Assembly: GCA_947625495.1 (NCBI GenBank)
Contig: CANQOQ010000011.1
Coordinates: forward strand, 1 to 64,000
Length of the DNA: 64,000 bases
Direction: 5' to 3'
Source: Candidatus Gastranaerophilales bacterium
Lineage (GTDB): Bacteria > Cyanobacteriota > Vampirovibrionia > Gastranaerophilales > Gastranaerophilaceae
The position numbers were made by a program, and so were the translations under genes. The notes beneath the pieces are model-generated. The model saw only the letters and a list, made by a program, of their open reading frames with translations. It made no database searches and was not told where the DNA came from. Each line of letters begins with the position of its first letter. Within the stretch, counting starts at the first letter, position 1. Shown in pieces: positions 47,912 through 57,454 of the stretch.

Positions 47912-48781
47912 TTACTTTTGTTTTAATTCTTTAGCAATATATGGAACCAATAATTTCCATGCTTCTTCTGTAGGATGTCCTATATCAGATCTATATTTTG
48001 AATCATTTAAATTCTCTTTTGTTAAATCTGAAACAGAAATTAATTTTATCCCTTTTTCTTCCATATTTTTAAATAATACAGGATAACCATTATATAAATC
48101 CCAATATACCAGAACAACTAATTTGATATTCGGATTTATCTTTTTTAATTCTTTATTTAATTTATCAAAATGAATTAATGTATTCTCTTCTATGGAAGGA
48201 GTAGTATCTTTTTTTATTTTTTCCACTAAATATTTATTAAAAATTCTATAAGCCGGATGTCCTTCAATAAATGTATGTTTTGTAGTATATAGTTGAAGTT
48301 CATTATCCTTATTTAATATAAACTTGGGATATAAATATTTATTATAAATAAAATATTTATCAAAATATGGACCGGGATAAACAGATAATCTAAAACTATC
48401 CTTTATAACAGGAAGAACATATATAACATATTCACTATTTTTAATAATATCATCCAATTGATGACTTTGAACTTGAATAATAGCGTGCTGGATATAATCT
48501 CCACCTTTACCTCTATTATAGACAGGTCTTTTCATATAATCTGACAATTGGGCAGCAAATGTCCGATTATCGTTAAGTCCGAGACCTTCTGCATATCCGC
48601 AGCCAAATATAATAATTGACTTTTTATTTTTATAGTCTAAACCGCTTGGTTCTCTATATTGTGTTGTTTTTATATAATTTTCTATTGAGAAATTTTTTAC
48701 ATTTATAGATGGGAAGATAACATAAAAACAGAGCAAAAATACTATTACAGCAACTGCTAAAATAGAAAATATTTTCTTCAT
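47912..48781 (-). CDS. Membrane-anchored SGNH-like protein lacking the catalytic serine
   Basis: A 289-residue protein, N-terminal anchor at residues 5-24 (FSILAVAVIVFLLCFYVIF). The fold blocks are readable: IIIFGCGYAEGLGLNDNRTF (block I), YNRGKGGDYIQHAI (block II), and DIGHPTEEAWKLL near the C-terminus (Asp-x-x-His). Compared with GCSYVYG of the paralogue at 9576, the nucleophile Ser position is Gly62 (codon GGA). It may be a non-catalytic glycan-binding form, or use another residue. First gene of a unit with the class B radical SAM downstream. Confidence 0.75.
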   Translation of the reverse strand: MKKIFSILAVAVIVFLLCFYVIFPSINVKNFSIENYIKTTQYREPSGLDYKNKKSIIIFGCGYAEGLGLNDNRTFAAQLSDYMKRPVYNRGKGGDYIQHAIIQVQSHQLDDIIKNSEYVIYVLPVIKDSFRLSVYPGPYFDKYFIYNKYLYPKFILNKDNELQLYTTKHTFIEGHPAYRIFNKYLVEKIKKDTTPSIEENTLIHFDKLNKELKKINPNIKLVVLVYWDLYNGYPVLFKNMEEKGIKLISVSDLTKENLNDSKYRSDIGHPTEEAWKLLVPYIAKELKQK

Positions 48782-48843
48782 AAAACTACCTCTTAATTAA
48801 AACTTATTTTATAATATAAAATATATCATAAAAGGGAATCAAA

Positions 48844-49836
48844 ATGAAATATATAAGTTGTTCTAATATACAAAACGGATTAAGATTTGAGTATAACAGT
48901 ATCAAGTTTTGCTGTTTTATGGGAACTGACACACCTGAACCTTTTTACATAAAGAAGGATTATTACGGAGAAAAACTTAACTGGGATGAACTTCTTGAAA
49001 ATATAAATACAGTAAGAAAAAACCAGAAATCCGGTATAATTGACCCGCACTGTAAAGGATGTTTCGGTTTAACGGAACAAGAATGGGATGACAATACAAA
49101 ATTTAAATGGATACAAATAGCGCACTGGGCTGATTGTAATTGTTTTTGTACATATTGTTATCGTTATCAAAGCGACTTTGAAAAGCCGAAAAAACGCTAT
49201 AAAATCATGCCTATAATAAAAGAACTTGACAGAATGGGGCTTATAGATTACAACGGAGAACTTGCATACTCAGGCGGAGAGCCCTCGTGTCTAAGAGAAT
49301 TTGATGAAATAACTAATTTCTTTATAAAGAAGCAAGAACGACTGATAATGGTACATACTAATGCAATAAAACCGGTAAAATCAGTATTAAACGGATTAAA
49401 AACAGATACTATGTCAGTAACTGTCAGTGTTGATTGCGGTGACAGGCAAAAATATAAAGAGATTAAGCGAATTGATGCCTATGATAAAGTTATGAATACC
49501 CTTAAAAAGTATGTTAAAGCGCAAGGTAATAATAAGAATATGGTAAGATCCAAATATATTCTTATTCCAAAAGTTAATGACAATAAAGAAGATATAAATA
49601 AATGGATTGAAGAAACTTTAAAAATAGGAATACAAACTGTTATTTTAGATTTTGAAGCTGATTGGCTAGCCAGAAATTCAAACAACATTCCTGAATATAT
49701 TGATGATTTGTATGAATATATTGTATCCGAAACAAAACAAAGAGGTTTAGAATTGCAGTTTTACGGAGTCGCTAATCAATACAGAACTATTATGGGAAAA
49801 GATTTAGACGGAATCGGACTTCATAACGGAGAATAA
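48844..49836 (+). CDS. Radical SAM protein, class A
   Basis: A 330-residue protein. Cys6, Cys23, Cys24 and HCKGC (Cys70, Cys73) precede CX3CX2C at Cys98, Cys102, Cys105 (CNCFCTYC), then YSGGEPSCLREF and SVDCGDRQKYKEIKRID, KYILIPKVNDNKEDI. TATAAT at about 48812-48817 and AAAAGGGAATC form its promoter and RBS. The end overlaps the convergent class B gene by 33 bases, the largest tail-to-tail overlap in the window. Confidence 0.87.
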   Translation: MKYISCSNIQNGLRFEYNSIKFCCFMGTDTPEPFYIKKDYYGEKLNWDELLENINTVRKNQKSGIIDPHCKGCFGLTEQEWDDNTKFKWIQIAHWADCNCFCTYCYRYQSDFEKPKKRYKIMPIIKELDRMGLIDYNGELAYSGGEPSCLREFDEITNFFIKKQERLIMVHTNAIKPVKSVLNGLKTDTMSVTVSVDCGDRQKYKEIKRIDAYDKVMNTLKKYVKAQGNNKNMVRSKYILIPKVNDNKEDINKWIEETLKIGIQTVILDFEADWLARNSNNIPEYIDDLYEYIVSETKQRGLELQFYGVANQYRTIMGKDLDGIGLHNGE

Positions 49837-50856
49837 TTTATTTTTTAATCTGTCTTTTAAAGATATAGGCTCTAACCCCGTAAAATATTCCCAGCCTTGA
49901 ATAACTATATCTTTTGAATTCATAAATTCGGACGAATGAACCGTTTTAATAAGTTTATTATAATCAGGGTGCATTGGATTTTGTATATTAATTTTTTTAT
50001 ATGTATCTTCACATCCCTTAGAACAATCTAACCCCAAAAATCTTATTTTTGCTCCGATATCCCTGACAAAATGCAGCATTGGAATCATTTCTTTATAATT
50101 AATACTTGTAACGGTATAGTGAATTTCAAAACGTTCAATTTTTCCTGTTTTTTTAAGTTCCGACAAATATTTAATATTTTCTATTACTTTTTTATAATTT
50201 CCGCCTCTTACAATTTGGTTATAAGTATCTTCATAAAATGCGTGTAAAGAAACCGTCATCATTGAGATTCTGCCCAAAAGATTCAATCCTTCAATATTTT
50301 CCTTTGTGCACTGTATACCGTTCGTTATAATTTCAAATTTAATATCGGGAAATTTATCTGCAATATTTTTAATCAAATCTCTTGAAATTTTACTTGCAAA
50401 AACTTCACCTACTGCATTTGTTTTAACATATTTTGCATTTTTAAGCCACGGAGTGAGGATTTCAAGCAGTTTATCTTTTTTATCCTCAGGAATTAGTTTT
50501 GTATCTATTTTATAATTTTCACTTCTGCAAAAAATACATTTTACGTCACAAAATTCATCCAAACCCAATAGTATACGCTCTGGCGGATTGGAAATTAATT
50601 TAGGTTCAGAAGAGTTAATTTCTTCAAGGATTTCAAGGTTTTGACACCCCGGGCAAAGCGAAAAATCGTTATCATAAAGTTTTTGTCTGAATTCACGTGC
50701 TTTTTCACCGTTCCAAATTTCTTCATAAGACTGTTCGAATATATTACCAAACGAATATCCCCTAATCCAGCCGCAGCTACAGGGATATACATTACCATAA
50801 GGCATTATTTCCGCCAGAATATATGGATTAGGACAATATATATGCTTATTTTCCAT
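49804..50856 (-). CDS. Radical SAM protein, class B (N-terminal SPASM-like domain)
   Basis: A 350-residue protein with the SPASM-like module first: Cys8, YPCSCGW (Cys26, Cys28), FGNIFEQSYEEIWNG (residues 36-50), Cys68 and Cys71, then CX3CX2C at Cys103, Cys107, Cys110 (CDVKCIFC). KTNAVGEVFAS replaces the GGEP region, as in class B generally. Last of three overlapping-spaced minus-strand genes (B-A-B order); one base separates it from the class A gene upstream. Confidence 0.86.
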   Translation of the reverse strand: MENKHIYCPNPYILAEIMPYGNVYPCSCGWIRGYSFGNIFEQSYEEIWNGEKAREFRQKLYDNDFSLCPGCQNLEILEEINSSEPKLISNPPERILLGLDEFCDVKCIFCRSENYKIDTKLIPEDKKDKLLEILTPWLKNAKYVKTNAVGEVFASKISRDLIKNIADKFPDIKFEIITNGIQCTKENIEGLNLLGRISMMTVSLHAFYEDTYNQIVRGGNYKKVIENIKYLSELKKTGKIERFEIHYTVTSINYKEMIPMLHFVRDIGAKIRFLGLDCSKGCEDTYKKINIQNPMHPDYNKLIKTVHSSEFMNSKDIVIQGWEYFTGLEPISLKDRLKNKLFSVMKSDSV

Positions 50857-50857
50857 C

Positions 50858-51841
50858 CTACCTGCCGTTATTTATATATCTTATTACATCCGTATAACCG
50901 CAGGTTGTTAAAATTTCTCTGTATGAGAGGTTGCATTTATGCTCATGAACATATTTAACAACCAGTTCAATATATTCTTTAACATTATCGGGACAATATT
51001 TATTTTTTTCATACCAGTGATGTTCAAGTTCAAGCTGTAAATTAGTTATGCCTAAATCTTTAACAATTTTAAGCCAGCTTTGAATTTCTTCTAAAGTATC
51101 ATTGTATCCGGGAATGAAAATAAATTTTAAGCCTATCAAACTGTTACGAATCGGATCTAAACCTTTTTGATATCTTTTTATGTTTTTAATAACTTTATTA
51201 AAGCAATCGGCATTTTTTATTTTTTTATATGTTTCTCTGGTTCCGGCATCAAGAGAAATTGTGGGAGCCGAGCGCTTAAGTTCGATGGCTTTTCTTATCC
51301 ACTTAGAATAATCAAAAGCCGCAGTATTTGTCATTATAAATATATTTGTTTTTTCCAGGAAAAATTTCATTAAATCAGGAAATTCTTTTAATACCGTGGG
51401 CTCGCCGCCTGTTATATTAACGTTTCCTTCATAGCTCAACATATTATTTTTAAGTGCGTCTTTTAAAACAGGAAGAATTTTCCATGGTTTCATTTTATTT
51501 AATTCTTTTTTACGTTCATGCGTATGGCAATATATACAATCTAACGGGCAATTTTCCCAGTGATTAATAAGAATATATTTAAGCTGCATATCTCCGGACC
51601 AGTCTTTAACTTTTAAACTGGGGCAGCCTTGGCAGATTGGAGGAATATCATTTTTTGCAAATCTGTCACGATATTCCTGTTTAATTTGTCTTATTTTATC
51701 CCAATCAAAAAGCTCACCTTTATAATCTTCAATTATTTTTATTGCTTCAAATTTCATGCACATTGAATACGAACATAAAACCGCCGCATCATATATAAAA
51801 CACATTCCGTTTTCTACAAACTCACAAGATAAATATGCCAT
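50858..51841 (-). CDS. Radical SAM protein, class A
   Basis: A 327-residue protein. Cys6, Cys14, Cys23, Cys28 and CQGC (Cys70, Cys73) precede CX3CX2C at Cys98, Cys102, Cys105 (CPLDCIYC). NITGGEPTVLKEF, SLDAGTRETYKKIKNAD and KFIFIPGYNDTLEEI follow. Middle gene of the B-A-B unit; it starts one base after the upstream gene stops, and its neighbours on both sides are class B, which suggests the two classes act together. Confidence 0.87.
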   Translation of the reverse strand: MAYLSCEFVENGMCFIYDAAVLCSYSMCMKFEAIKIIEDYKGELFDWDKIRQIKQEYRDRFAKNDIPPICQGCPSLKVKDWSGDMQLKYILINHWENCPLDCIYCHTHERKKELNKMKPWKILPVLKDALKNNMLSYEGNVNITGGEPTVLKEFPDLMKFFLEKTNIFIMTNTAAFDYSKWIRKAIELKRSAPTISLDAGTRETYKKIKNADCFNKVIKNIKRYQKGLDPIRNSLIGLKFIFIPGYNDTLEEIQSWLKIVKDLGITNLQLELEHHWYEKNKYCPDNVKEYIELVVKYVHEHKCNLSYREILTTCGYTDVIRYINNGR

Positions 51842-51842
51842 T

Positions 51843-52868
51843 TTATTTCCTCTTTATGTTTATAAAATTATTATATATTAAAGTTAAACTTTTTAAAAAA
51901 CTCCTCTTCTTCAACTTCAACATGTAAGAATTTATAGTACATTTATTTGTATGAAATACCGGATTTTTCATTATCCTTACAAAATTATTATATTCAGGAT
52001 GATTTTCATTGCAAATATTAAGCTCTTCAAAAACATCCTCATTAGTTTCAAGTTTTAGGAGTTCCAAAAATCCGACCGTAGCCCCCAATTCTTCTGCCAT
52101 TTTCAAATAGTCTGCCATCTCTTTGTAGTTATATGAAGTTACAACAAAATTTAATATAAATCTATCCAGTTTGCCAAGGCGTTTTAACTCGGAAAGAAAT
52201 TTTAAATTTTTCATTACTTTATCAAAATCGCCGTTTTTAACAAGTTTATCGTAAGTGGCTTTTTTTACGGCATGCAGTGAAATGGTTATAGATAACAATT
52301 TATCAATAATTCCCAGTTGTTTCAAATTTTCTTCATCACATAAAATTCCGTTAGAAATAAGTGAAAATTTAATATTAGGAAACATTTCGGATATTCGTTT
52401 TATTAATTTTCTTGAATGCGGGCTGAAAAGTGCTTCGCCTACACCTGATAAAACAACATTTTCAGCATTCTCCAGCATATCGGATATAATTTCATCCATA
52501 TGTTCATCAAAATAAGATAAATCTTGTTTCTCATTGCAGTTGCGGCAAAATATACATTTTACGTTACATGTTGAATCGTAGCAGAATATAAAAGTTTTAG
52601 GTTTTGGTGTTATTTCTGAAGGCATTATATTTTGAGAACAATCTTTAACACATAAATCCAAATTACAATATTTATAATCATTGTTAATAAATTGTCTGCG
52701 AAATTCTCTTGCCCTATCCCCGTTCCATATTTCATCAAAAGTTTGTTCATAAATATTACCGAAAGAATAATTATTGCACCAAGGCGGGCAGCATACATAT
52801 ACATCACCTTGCATGCTTATCTGTGCTGCATTAAACGGAAATGTACATATTGAATCTTTCTCTTTCAT
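51843..52868 (-). CDS. Radical SAM protein, class B (N-terminal SPASM-like domain)
   Basis: A 341-residue protein. SPASM-like part: Cys8, YVCCPPWC (Cys26, Cys27, Cys31), FGNIYEQTFDEIWNG (residues 36-50), Cys68, Cys73 and Cys77. Radical SAM CX3CX2C at Cys101, Cys105, Cys108 (CNVKCIFC). LSGVGEALFSPHSRK stands at the GGEP position. First gene of the B-A-B unit, with GTAAGAGGTATTT before its ATG. A basic C-terminus (KLKKRSFLKSL) may contact a membrane or nucleic acid (inference). Confidence 0.86.
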   Translation of the reverse strand: MKEKDSICTFPFNAAQISMQGDVYVCCPPWCNNYSFGNIYEQTFDEIWNGDRAREFRRQFINNDYKYCNLDLCVKDCSQNIMPSEITPKPKTFIFCYDSTCNVKCIFCRNCNEKQDLSYFDEHMDEIISDMLENAENVVLSGVGEALFSPHSRKLIKRISEMFPNIKFSLISNGILCDEENLKQLGIIDKLLSITISLHAVKKATYDKLVKNGDFDKVMKNLKFLSELKRLGKLDRFILNFVVTSYNYKEMADYLKMAEELGATVGFLELLKLETNEDVFEELNICNENHPEYNNFVRIMKNPVFHTNKCTINSYMLKLKKRSFLKSLTLIYNNFINIKRK

Positions 52869-52912
52869 AAATACCTCTTACTTAAAATATATAATAAAAT
52901 GCGATATTTTGG

Positions 52913-52918
52913 TATAAT
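52913..52918 (+). promoter_or_regulatory. -10 element for the radical SAM gene at 52940
   Basis: TATAAT at 52913-52918 in the 71-base divergent gap, 21 bases before the ATG, with AAAAGGAAGAAC as ribosome binding site between them. No -35 at the right spacing. Confidence 0.5.
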
Positions 52919-52939
52919 ATTTACAAAAGGAAGAACAAA

Positions 52940-53962
52940 ATGCAATATAAATGCTGCAATCACATATTAGGAAGTATTGATTTAAGTTTTAACGGTTTTA
53001 AATATTGCAATGAAGTATGGGAGGGTCCTGAATTTATCCCATATAATGAAGAAAATGCTTTCTTTAAGAATGAAAAAAGAAGGCTTGATATTATTGACAA
53101 TATGAAAAAAGGAATAATTCCGGAAAGATGCAAGCAGTGTCCTATGTTAGAAGAAAAAGACTGGAAAGAATTTGACGGTAAAATTTACAAAATTACGATT
53201 TTTAACTGGAAACACTGTAATGCCGCTTGCTTTTACTGTTCCGTACACTCTGAATATTCCGATAAAATAAAAAAAAGTTCTGATTATGATGCGCTCCCTA
53301 TCATAAAAAATTTAATAACAGAAGGAAGATTAAATTCAGATACATTTATAGCATTTATGGGAGGAGAACCTACTATGCTTGAAGAGTTCCCTGAACTTGT
53401 CAGATTGCTTCTTTCAAAAAATTGCCGTATGGAAGTTTTATCAAACGGAATAATATTTGAAAGCGCCATTGTCGATATGCTTAATGCCGATAATTACAAC
53501 TCTGTTTGTATATCCGTAGACTGTGGTTCTCGAGAAACATATAAAAAAATAAAAAAAGTTGATAAATTTGAAGATGTTAAATCCACTATAAAAAAATATG
53601 TTGAAAAAACAGGCAATAAATCAGACCGTGTTAAACTAAAATATATTGTTTTCCCAAATGTTAATGATAATAAAAAAGAAATAGATAATTTTTTTGCACT
53701 ATGTAATGAAACTGGCGTAAAGACTGCAGCAAGAGCTGTTAATCACCTTGAGAGTAAAATGAATACCAAAAATCAGGCAATTGAAAAATCAGTTATAAAG
53801 AGCTATGAATATTTTGCTTCTCAAGCATTAAAATATGGTATCACATTACAGCCTGAGCCTTGGGCTGATGCTATTATAGAAAATAAAGTTTATAATTGCA
53901 GAAAAATTCCCTTGCTGCTTCGCATTAAATCCGAACTGCATTTTCTTTTCGGTTTAAAGTAG
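52940..53962 (+). CDS. Radical SAM protein, class A
   Basis: A 340-residue protein. Cys5, Cys6, Cys23 and RCKQC (Cys64, Cys67) precede CX3CX2C at Cys93, Cys97, Cys100 (CNAACFYC), with AFMGGEPTMLEEF, SVDCGSRETYKKIKKVDKF and KYIVFPNVNDNKKEI. The middle Cys pair is reduced to one (KYCNE) compared with the sister genes. It ends three bases before the stop of the convergent membrane protein gene. Confidence 0.87.
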   Translation: MQYKCCNHILGSIDLSFNGFKYCNEVWEGPEFIPYNEENAFFKNEKRRLDIIDNMKKGIIPERCKQCPMLEEKDWKEFDGKIYKITIFNWKHCNAACFYCSVHSEYSDKIKKSSDYDALPIIKNLITEGRLNSDTFIAFMGGEPTMLEEFPELVRLLLSKNCRMEVLSNGIIFESAIVDMLNADNYNSVCISVDCGSRETYKKIKKVDKFEDVKSTIKKYVEKTGNKSDRVKLKYIVFPNVNDNKKEIDNFFALCNETGVKTAARAVNHLESKMNTKNQAIEKSVIKSYEYFASQALKYGITLQPEPWADAIIENKVYNCRKIPLLLRIKSELHFLFGLK

Positions 53963-53965
53963 TAG

Positions 53966-55576
53966 CTAATCCCCCAGCCCGTTAATATTATTAATATCCT
54001 GCTTTTCTATTAAGGAAAAGTCTAGTTTATCCAATTCATCTTGCGTTAATACCCCGCCATTTTTATAAAAATCATTTAAAGCCTCATCTATAGGCTTAAT
54101 TTTAACTGTGTAATCTAAAGGTATATTATTTTCAGTTTTTACAATATGGTAATATTTTAAAATATATCTTACATACAAAGGATATTTTTCTATTATGTAT
54201 TTTTTTCCTTCATAATTATTATTTTTAATATTCATAGGTATGTTATCATTCCAAACTGATAATATATTATTTGTAGTTTCTGCAGGTAGAATTGCTGTTT
54301 CATACCCGTGAGTATAGTAAAAAACTGCTAACTTGTCAGATATATATATGCTTTTCTTTTTATTAATATCTGAAAAATTTCTATTTTTATAATTATTAAA
54401 TATAAATATTAAACAAGGTACCAAAATTAAAATTAATAATATTACCTTTTTACTTTTGCTATTTTTTTGTATTAAAATTTTCCCTATCAAATATAATAAT
54501 AAACTATATAGTATTATTTGTATATTTAACAATATCATACTATATAATATCCAAAATTTTGCATATAAATAATGGTTATAATAGATATACGGAAATGTTT
54601 CACCTAAAAAATATAATGAAATAGAGAACAAAAGAATCCCCACGTATGTATAAATAAAATATTTAACTATTCGGTTTTTATTTTCTATGCTTAAAAACTT
54701 AATAATTGTAAGGCAAATAATTGATGGTATCCAAAGAAATAAATTTTTTATAAATACTATATTTATAAGCATCCTAAGAAAAATAGGAATTGTTTCAATA
54801 TTATAATATATTGATATATTCCAGGCATTAATTAAAGCTTGAGTTCCTACTGATTTATATGCTGTATATGCAGACATTAAGCATATAATAAGAGGATAAT
54901 ATATATATCCGTTTATTTTTACATTCTTATCCTTGATTTTTAATATAATATTTTCAATTAATAATATAGATAATAATATTAATGTAACAGCTGCAACTAT
55001 TTCATTTCCTGTTCCTGTCAATAATGCCAATATACACAATATAAATATATCTTTTTTTGTAGGACTCTTTTTTTCAACATAATAATCTGATATTTTCAGC
55101 CATAGAGGTATAAAAAATATAAATGGTACTATGAATCCGCTAAAAAACTGCATTGTTGAATATATTGTATTATCTCCGGTTGGAACAATAAATGAAAATA
55201 TAATAAAACAAGATAAAATGTATAATAAAAAGTTATATTTATTTAGATTTTCATCATGTCCTGAAAAACATTTTCCTATTATAAAAATTACGAATGTAAA
55301 TAGACCCGCTTTTGTTAATCCTTCTGATACAAATGCAAAATTTTGAATTGGTATATTTAACGTTTCCGGTATTGTTTTTATCATTAATATATTAAACAGT
55401 TCTGTAAAAAACCGACCATGATAAAAGCTATAAGAATCAACCAATATATCCAACATATCATCCCAAGAAACTATTGCATATCTTAATTTATATGCCATAT
55501 AAATAAAAATAAATATTAGGATAAGGAAATTCAAATATTTTATATTTTTTTTATTAAAAATTAATTCTTTTAGCAT
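53966..55576 (-). CDS. Polytopic membrane protein, GT-C-like glycosyltransferase candidate
   Basis: A 536-residue membrane protein with about eleven hydrophobic segments. After the first (residues 15-35) comes SWDDMLDILV (Asp39, Asp40) and, fourteen residues on, HGRFFTEL (Gly54, Arg55); such an acidic pair and GR motif in the first outer loop are typical of GT-C and GtrII/DUF6056-type transferases that use polyprenyl-P-sugars. The soluble tail ends PIDEALNDFYKNGGVLTQDE. It is a tandem paralogue of the gene at 55685, 108 bases upstream. The donor could come from the synthase at 39352. The enzyme role is inference. Confidence 0.75.
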   Translation of the reverse strand: MLKELIFNKKNIKYLNFLILIFIFIYMAYKLRYAIVSWDDMLDILVDSYSFYHGRFFTELFNILMIKTIPETLNIPIQNFAFVSEGLTKAGLFTFVIFIIGKCFSGHDENLNKYNFLLYILSCFIIFSFIVPTGDNTIYSTMQFFSGFIVPFIFFIPLWLKISDYYVEKKSPTKKDIFILCILALLTGTGNEIVAAVTLILLSILLIENIILKIKDKNVKINGYIYYPLIICLMSAYTAYKSVGTQALINAWNISIYYNIETIPIFLRMLINIVFIKNLFLWIPSIICLTIIKFLSIENKNRIVKYFIYTYVGILLFSISLYFLGETFPYIYYNHYLYAKFWILYSMILLNIQIILYSLLLYLIGKILIQKNSKSKKVILLILILVPCLIFIFNNYKNRNFSDINKKKSIYISDKLAVFYYTHGYETAILPAETTNNILSVWNDNIPMNIKNNNYEGKKYIIEKYPLYVRYILKYYHIVKTENNIPLDYTVKIKPIDEALNDFYKNGGVLTQDELDKLDFSLIEKQDINNINGLGD

Positions 55577-55684
55577 ATTTTAGATTTACCAATTCTTAAT
55601 TTTTTAATGATTATAATTTTTTTGCCCTGTTCAAAAAAGCAAGATTTAAATTTATATTAATTCTATATTTATTATATTTTTTTA

Positions 55685-57454
55685 CTATTTTATTAAATTA
55701 AAATCGACTTTATTCAATTCATCTTGAGTTAATACTCCGCCATTTTTATAAAAATCATCCAGTGCTTCATCTATAGGTTTAAATATCATTGCATAATATA
55801 TAGGTATATTAATCGGATTTATTTTATACGTTAATATATGATCCTGAAACTCATTAGGTTGTTTGGCATTCATATACATAACTATATATTTTAAAATTAT
55901 ATTTCTTTCATCAAATGACAAACTATCAAATATTTTTTTACTTATTACATTTTTATATTCTTTAAACATATAATCTGAATACACATAAATCTTTATATAT
56001 TGAATAAATATATTTGCATGTTCTTCAATATTATAATATTTTTTTACATATTGTATATAATGGGGATATTTAAATCCGTAGTATATTTTATCTTTATAAT
56101 TATTATTTTTAATATCAATAGGAAATAAATTATTAGATGTAGGAAGAATTATATCAATATTATCTGCCGGTAATATTGCTGTTTTACCTTGTTTGAAATA
56201 GAATACAGCAACTTTATCTGTTAAATATAAAGTTTGTTTTTTGTTTATATCCGAAATTTTCACATTGCTGTAATTATTAAATATAAACAGTAATGGTGGA
56301 ATCAGCATTATAATTAAAAAGATGTTCTTTTCTCTTTTACCGATTTCTTGTGTTATAAAAATCCCCGTTAAATACAATAATATACAATATAATACTATTC
56401 TTAAATCTAACAATAAAATTTTATATAATATCCAAAATCTTGGATATATATAATAGTTTTCATCCAGAGTATAATCATATGTCTCTCCAAAAAAATATAA
56501 TGAAAGATAAAAAATAACTATCCCTATATAAGTATATATCGCATATTTTATTATTTCGTTTTTATTCTCTATTTTTGAATATTTAATAAATACAAGACAA
56601 ATAATTGATGGTATCCAAAGAAATAAATTTTTTAAAAATACTATATTTATAAGCATCTTAAGAAAAATAGGAATTGTCTCTAATTTAAAATAAGCTTTAA
56701 TTCCCCAGTCTTCCAGAAGTTGTTGAGTTCCTGCTGCACTATATGCTATATATACTGCTATTAAGCATATTATAAGAGGATAATATATATATCCGTTTAT
56801 TTTTACATTCTTATCCTTTATTTTTAATATTATATTTTCTATTAATAATAAAGATAATAATACTAATGTAACAGCTGCAACTAATTCATTTCCCGTTCCC
56901 GTCAATAACGCGAATATACACAATATAAATATATCTTTTTTTGTAGGACTCTTTTTAAAAATATAGTAATCTGATATTCTAAGCCAAAGCGGTATAAAGA
57001 ATAGAAATGGTACTATATATCCGCAAAAAAACTGCATTGTATCAAATATTGAATTTAGTCCTTTTAATAAGGATACCAATAGAAAGAATGAGAAAATGTA
57101 TATTAAGAAATTATATTTATTTAGATTTTTAACTTGTCCTGAAAAACATTTTCCTATTATAAAAATTACGAATGTAAATAAACCCGCTTTTGTTAATCCC
57201 TCAGATACAAAAGCAAAATTCTGTACATGTATTTTTAATAATTCAGGAAGAGTTTTCACCATAAATACACTAAACAATTCCGTAAAATAACGTCCATGTA
57301 TAAATTTAACATTTCCAAGCAATATATCAGTTATATCGTCATTTACAACTATTGCATATCTTAACTTATATGCCATATATACAAAAATAAACACTAAAAC
57401 AAGGGAATTCAAATACTTTATATTTTTTTTATTAAAGATTAGTTCTTTCAGCAT
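55685..57454 (-). CDS. Polytopic membrane protein, GT-C-like glycosyltransferase candidate (paralogue)
   Basis: A 589-residue paralogue of the protein at 53966: the first 36 residues are almost the same (MLKELIFNKKNIKYLN), and NDD (Asp39, Asp40) with HGRYFTEL (Gly54, Arg55) are kept. It carries about fifty extra residues before the shared C-terminal PIDEALDDFYKNGGVLTQDE. Stretches of DNA in the middle of the two genes are nearly identical, so the duplication is recent or the copies recombine. Its start overlaps the end of the radical SAM gene at 57448 by seven bases, so they are coupled. Confidence 0.77.
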   Translation of the reverse strand: MLKELIFNKKNIKYLNSLVLVFIFVYMAYKLRYAIVVNDDITDILLGNVKFIHGRYFTELFSVFMVKTLPELLKIHVQNFAFVSEGLTKAGLFTFVIFIIGKCFSGQVKNLNKYNFLIYIFSFFLLVSLLKGLNSIFDTMQFFCGYIVPFLFFIPLWLRISDYYIFKKSPTKKDIFILCIFALLTGTGNELVAAVTLVLLSLLLIENIILKIKDKNVKINGYIYYPLIICLIAVYIAYSAAGTQQLLEDWGIKAYFKLETIPIFLKMLINIVFLKNLFLWIPSIICLVFIKYSKIENKNEIIKYAIYTYIGIVIFYLSLYFFGETYDYTLDENYYIYPRFWILYKILLLDLRIVLYCILLYLTGIFITQEIGKREKNIFLIIMLIPPLLFIFNNYSNVKISDINKKQTLYLTDKVAVFYFKQGKTAILPADNIDIILPTSNNLFPIDIKNNNYKDKIYYGFKYPHYIQYVKKYYNIEEHANIFIQYIKIYVYSDYMFKEYKNVISKKIFDSLSFDERNIILKYIVMYMNAKQPNEFQDHILTYKINPINIPIYYAMIFKPIDEALDDFYKNGGVLTQDELNKVDFNLIK

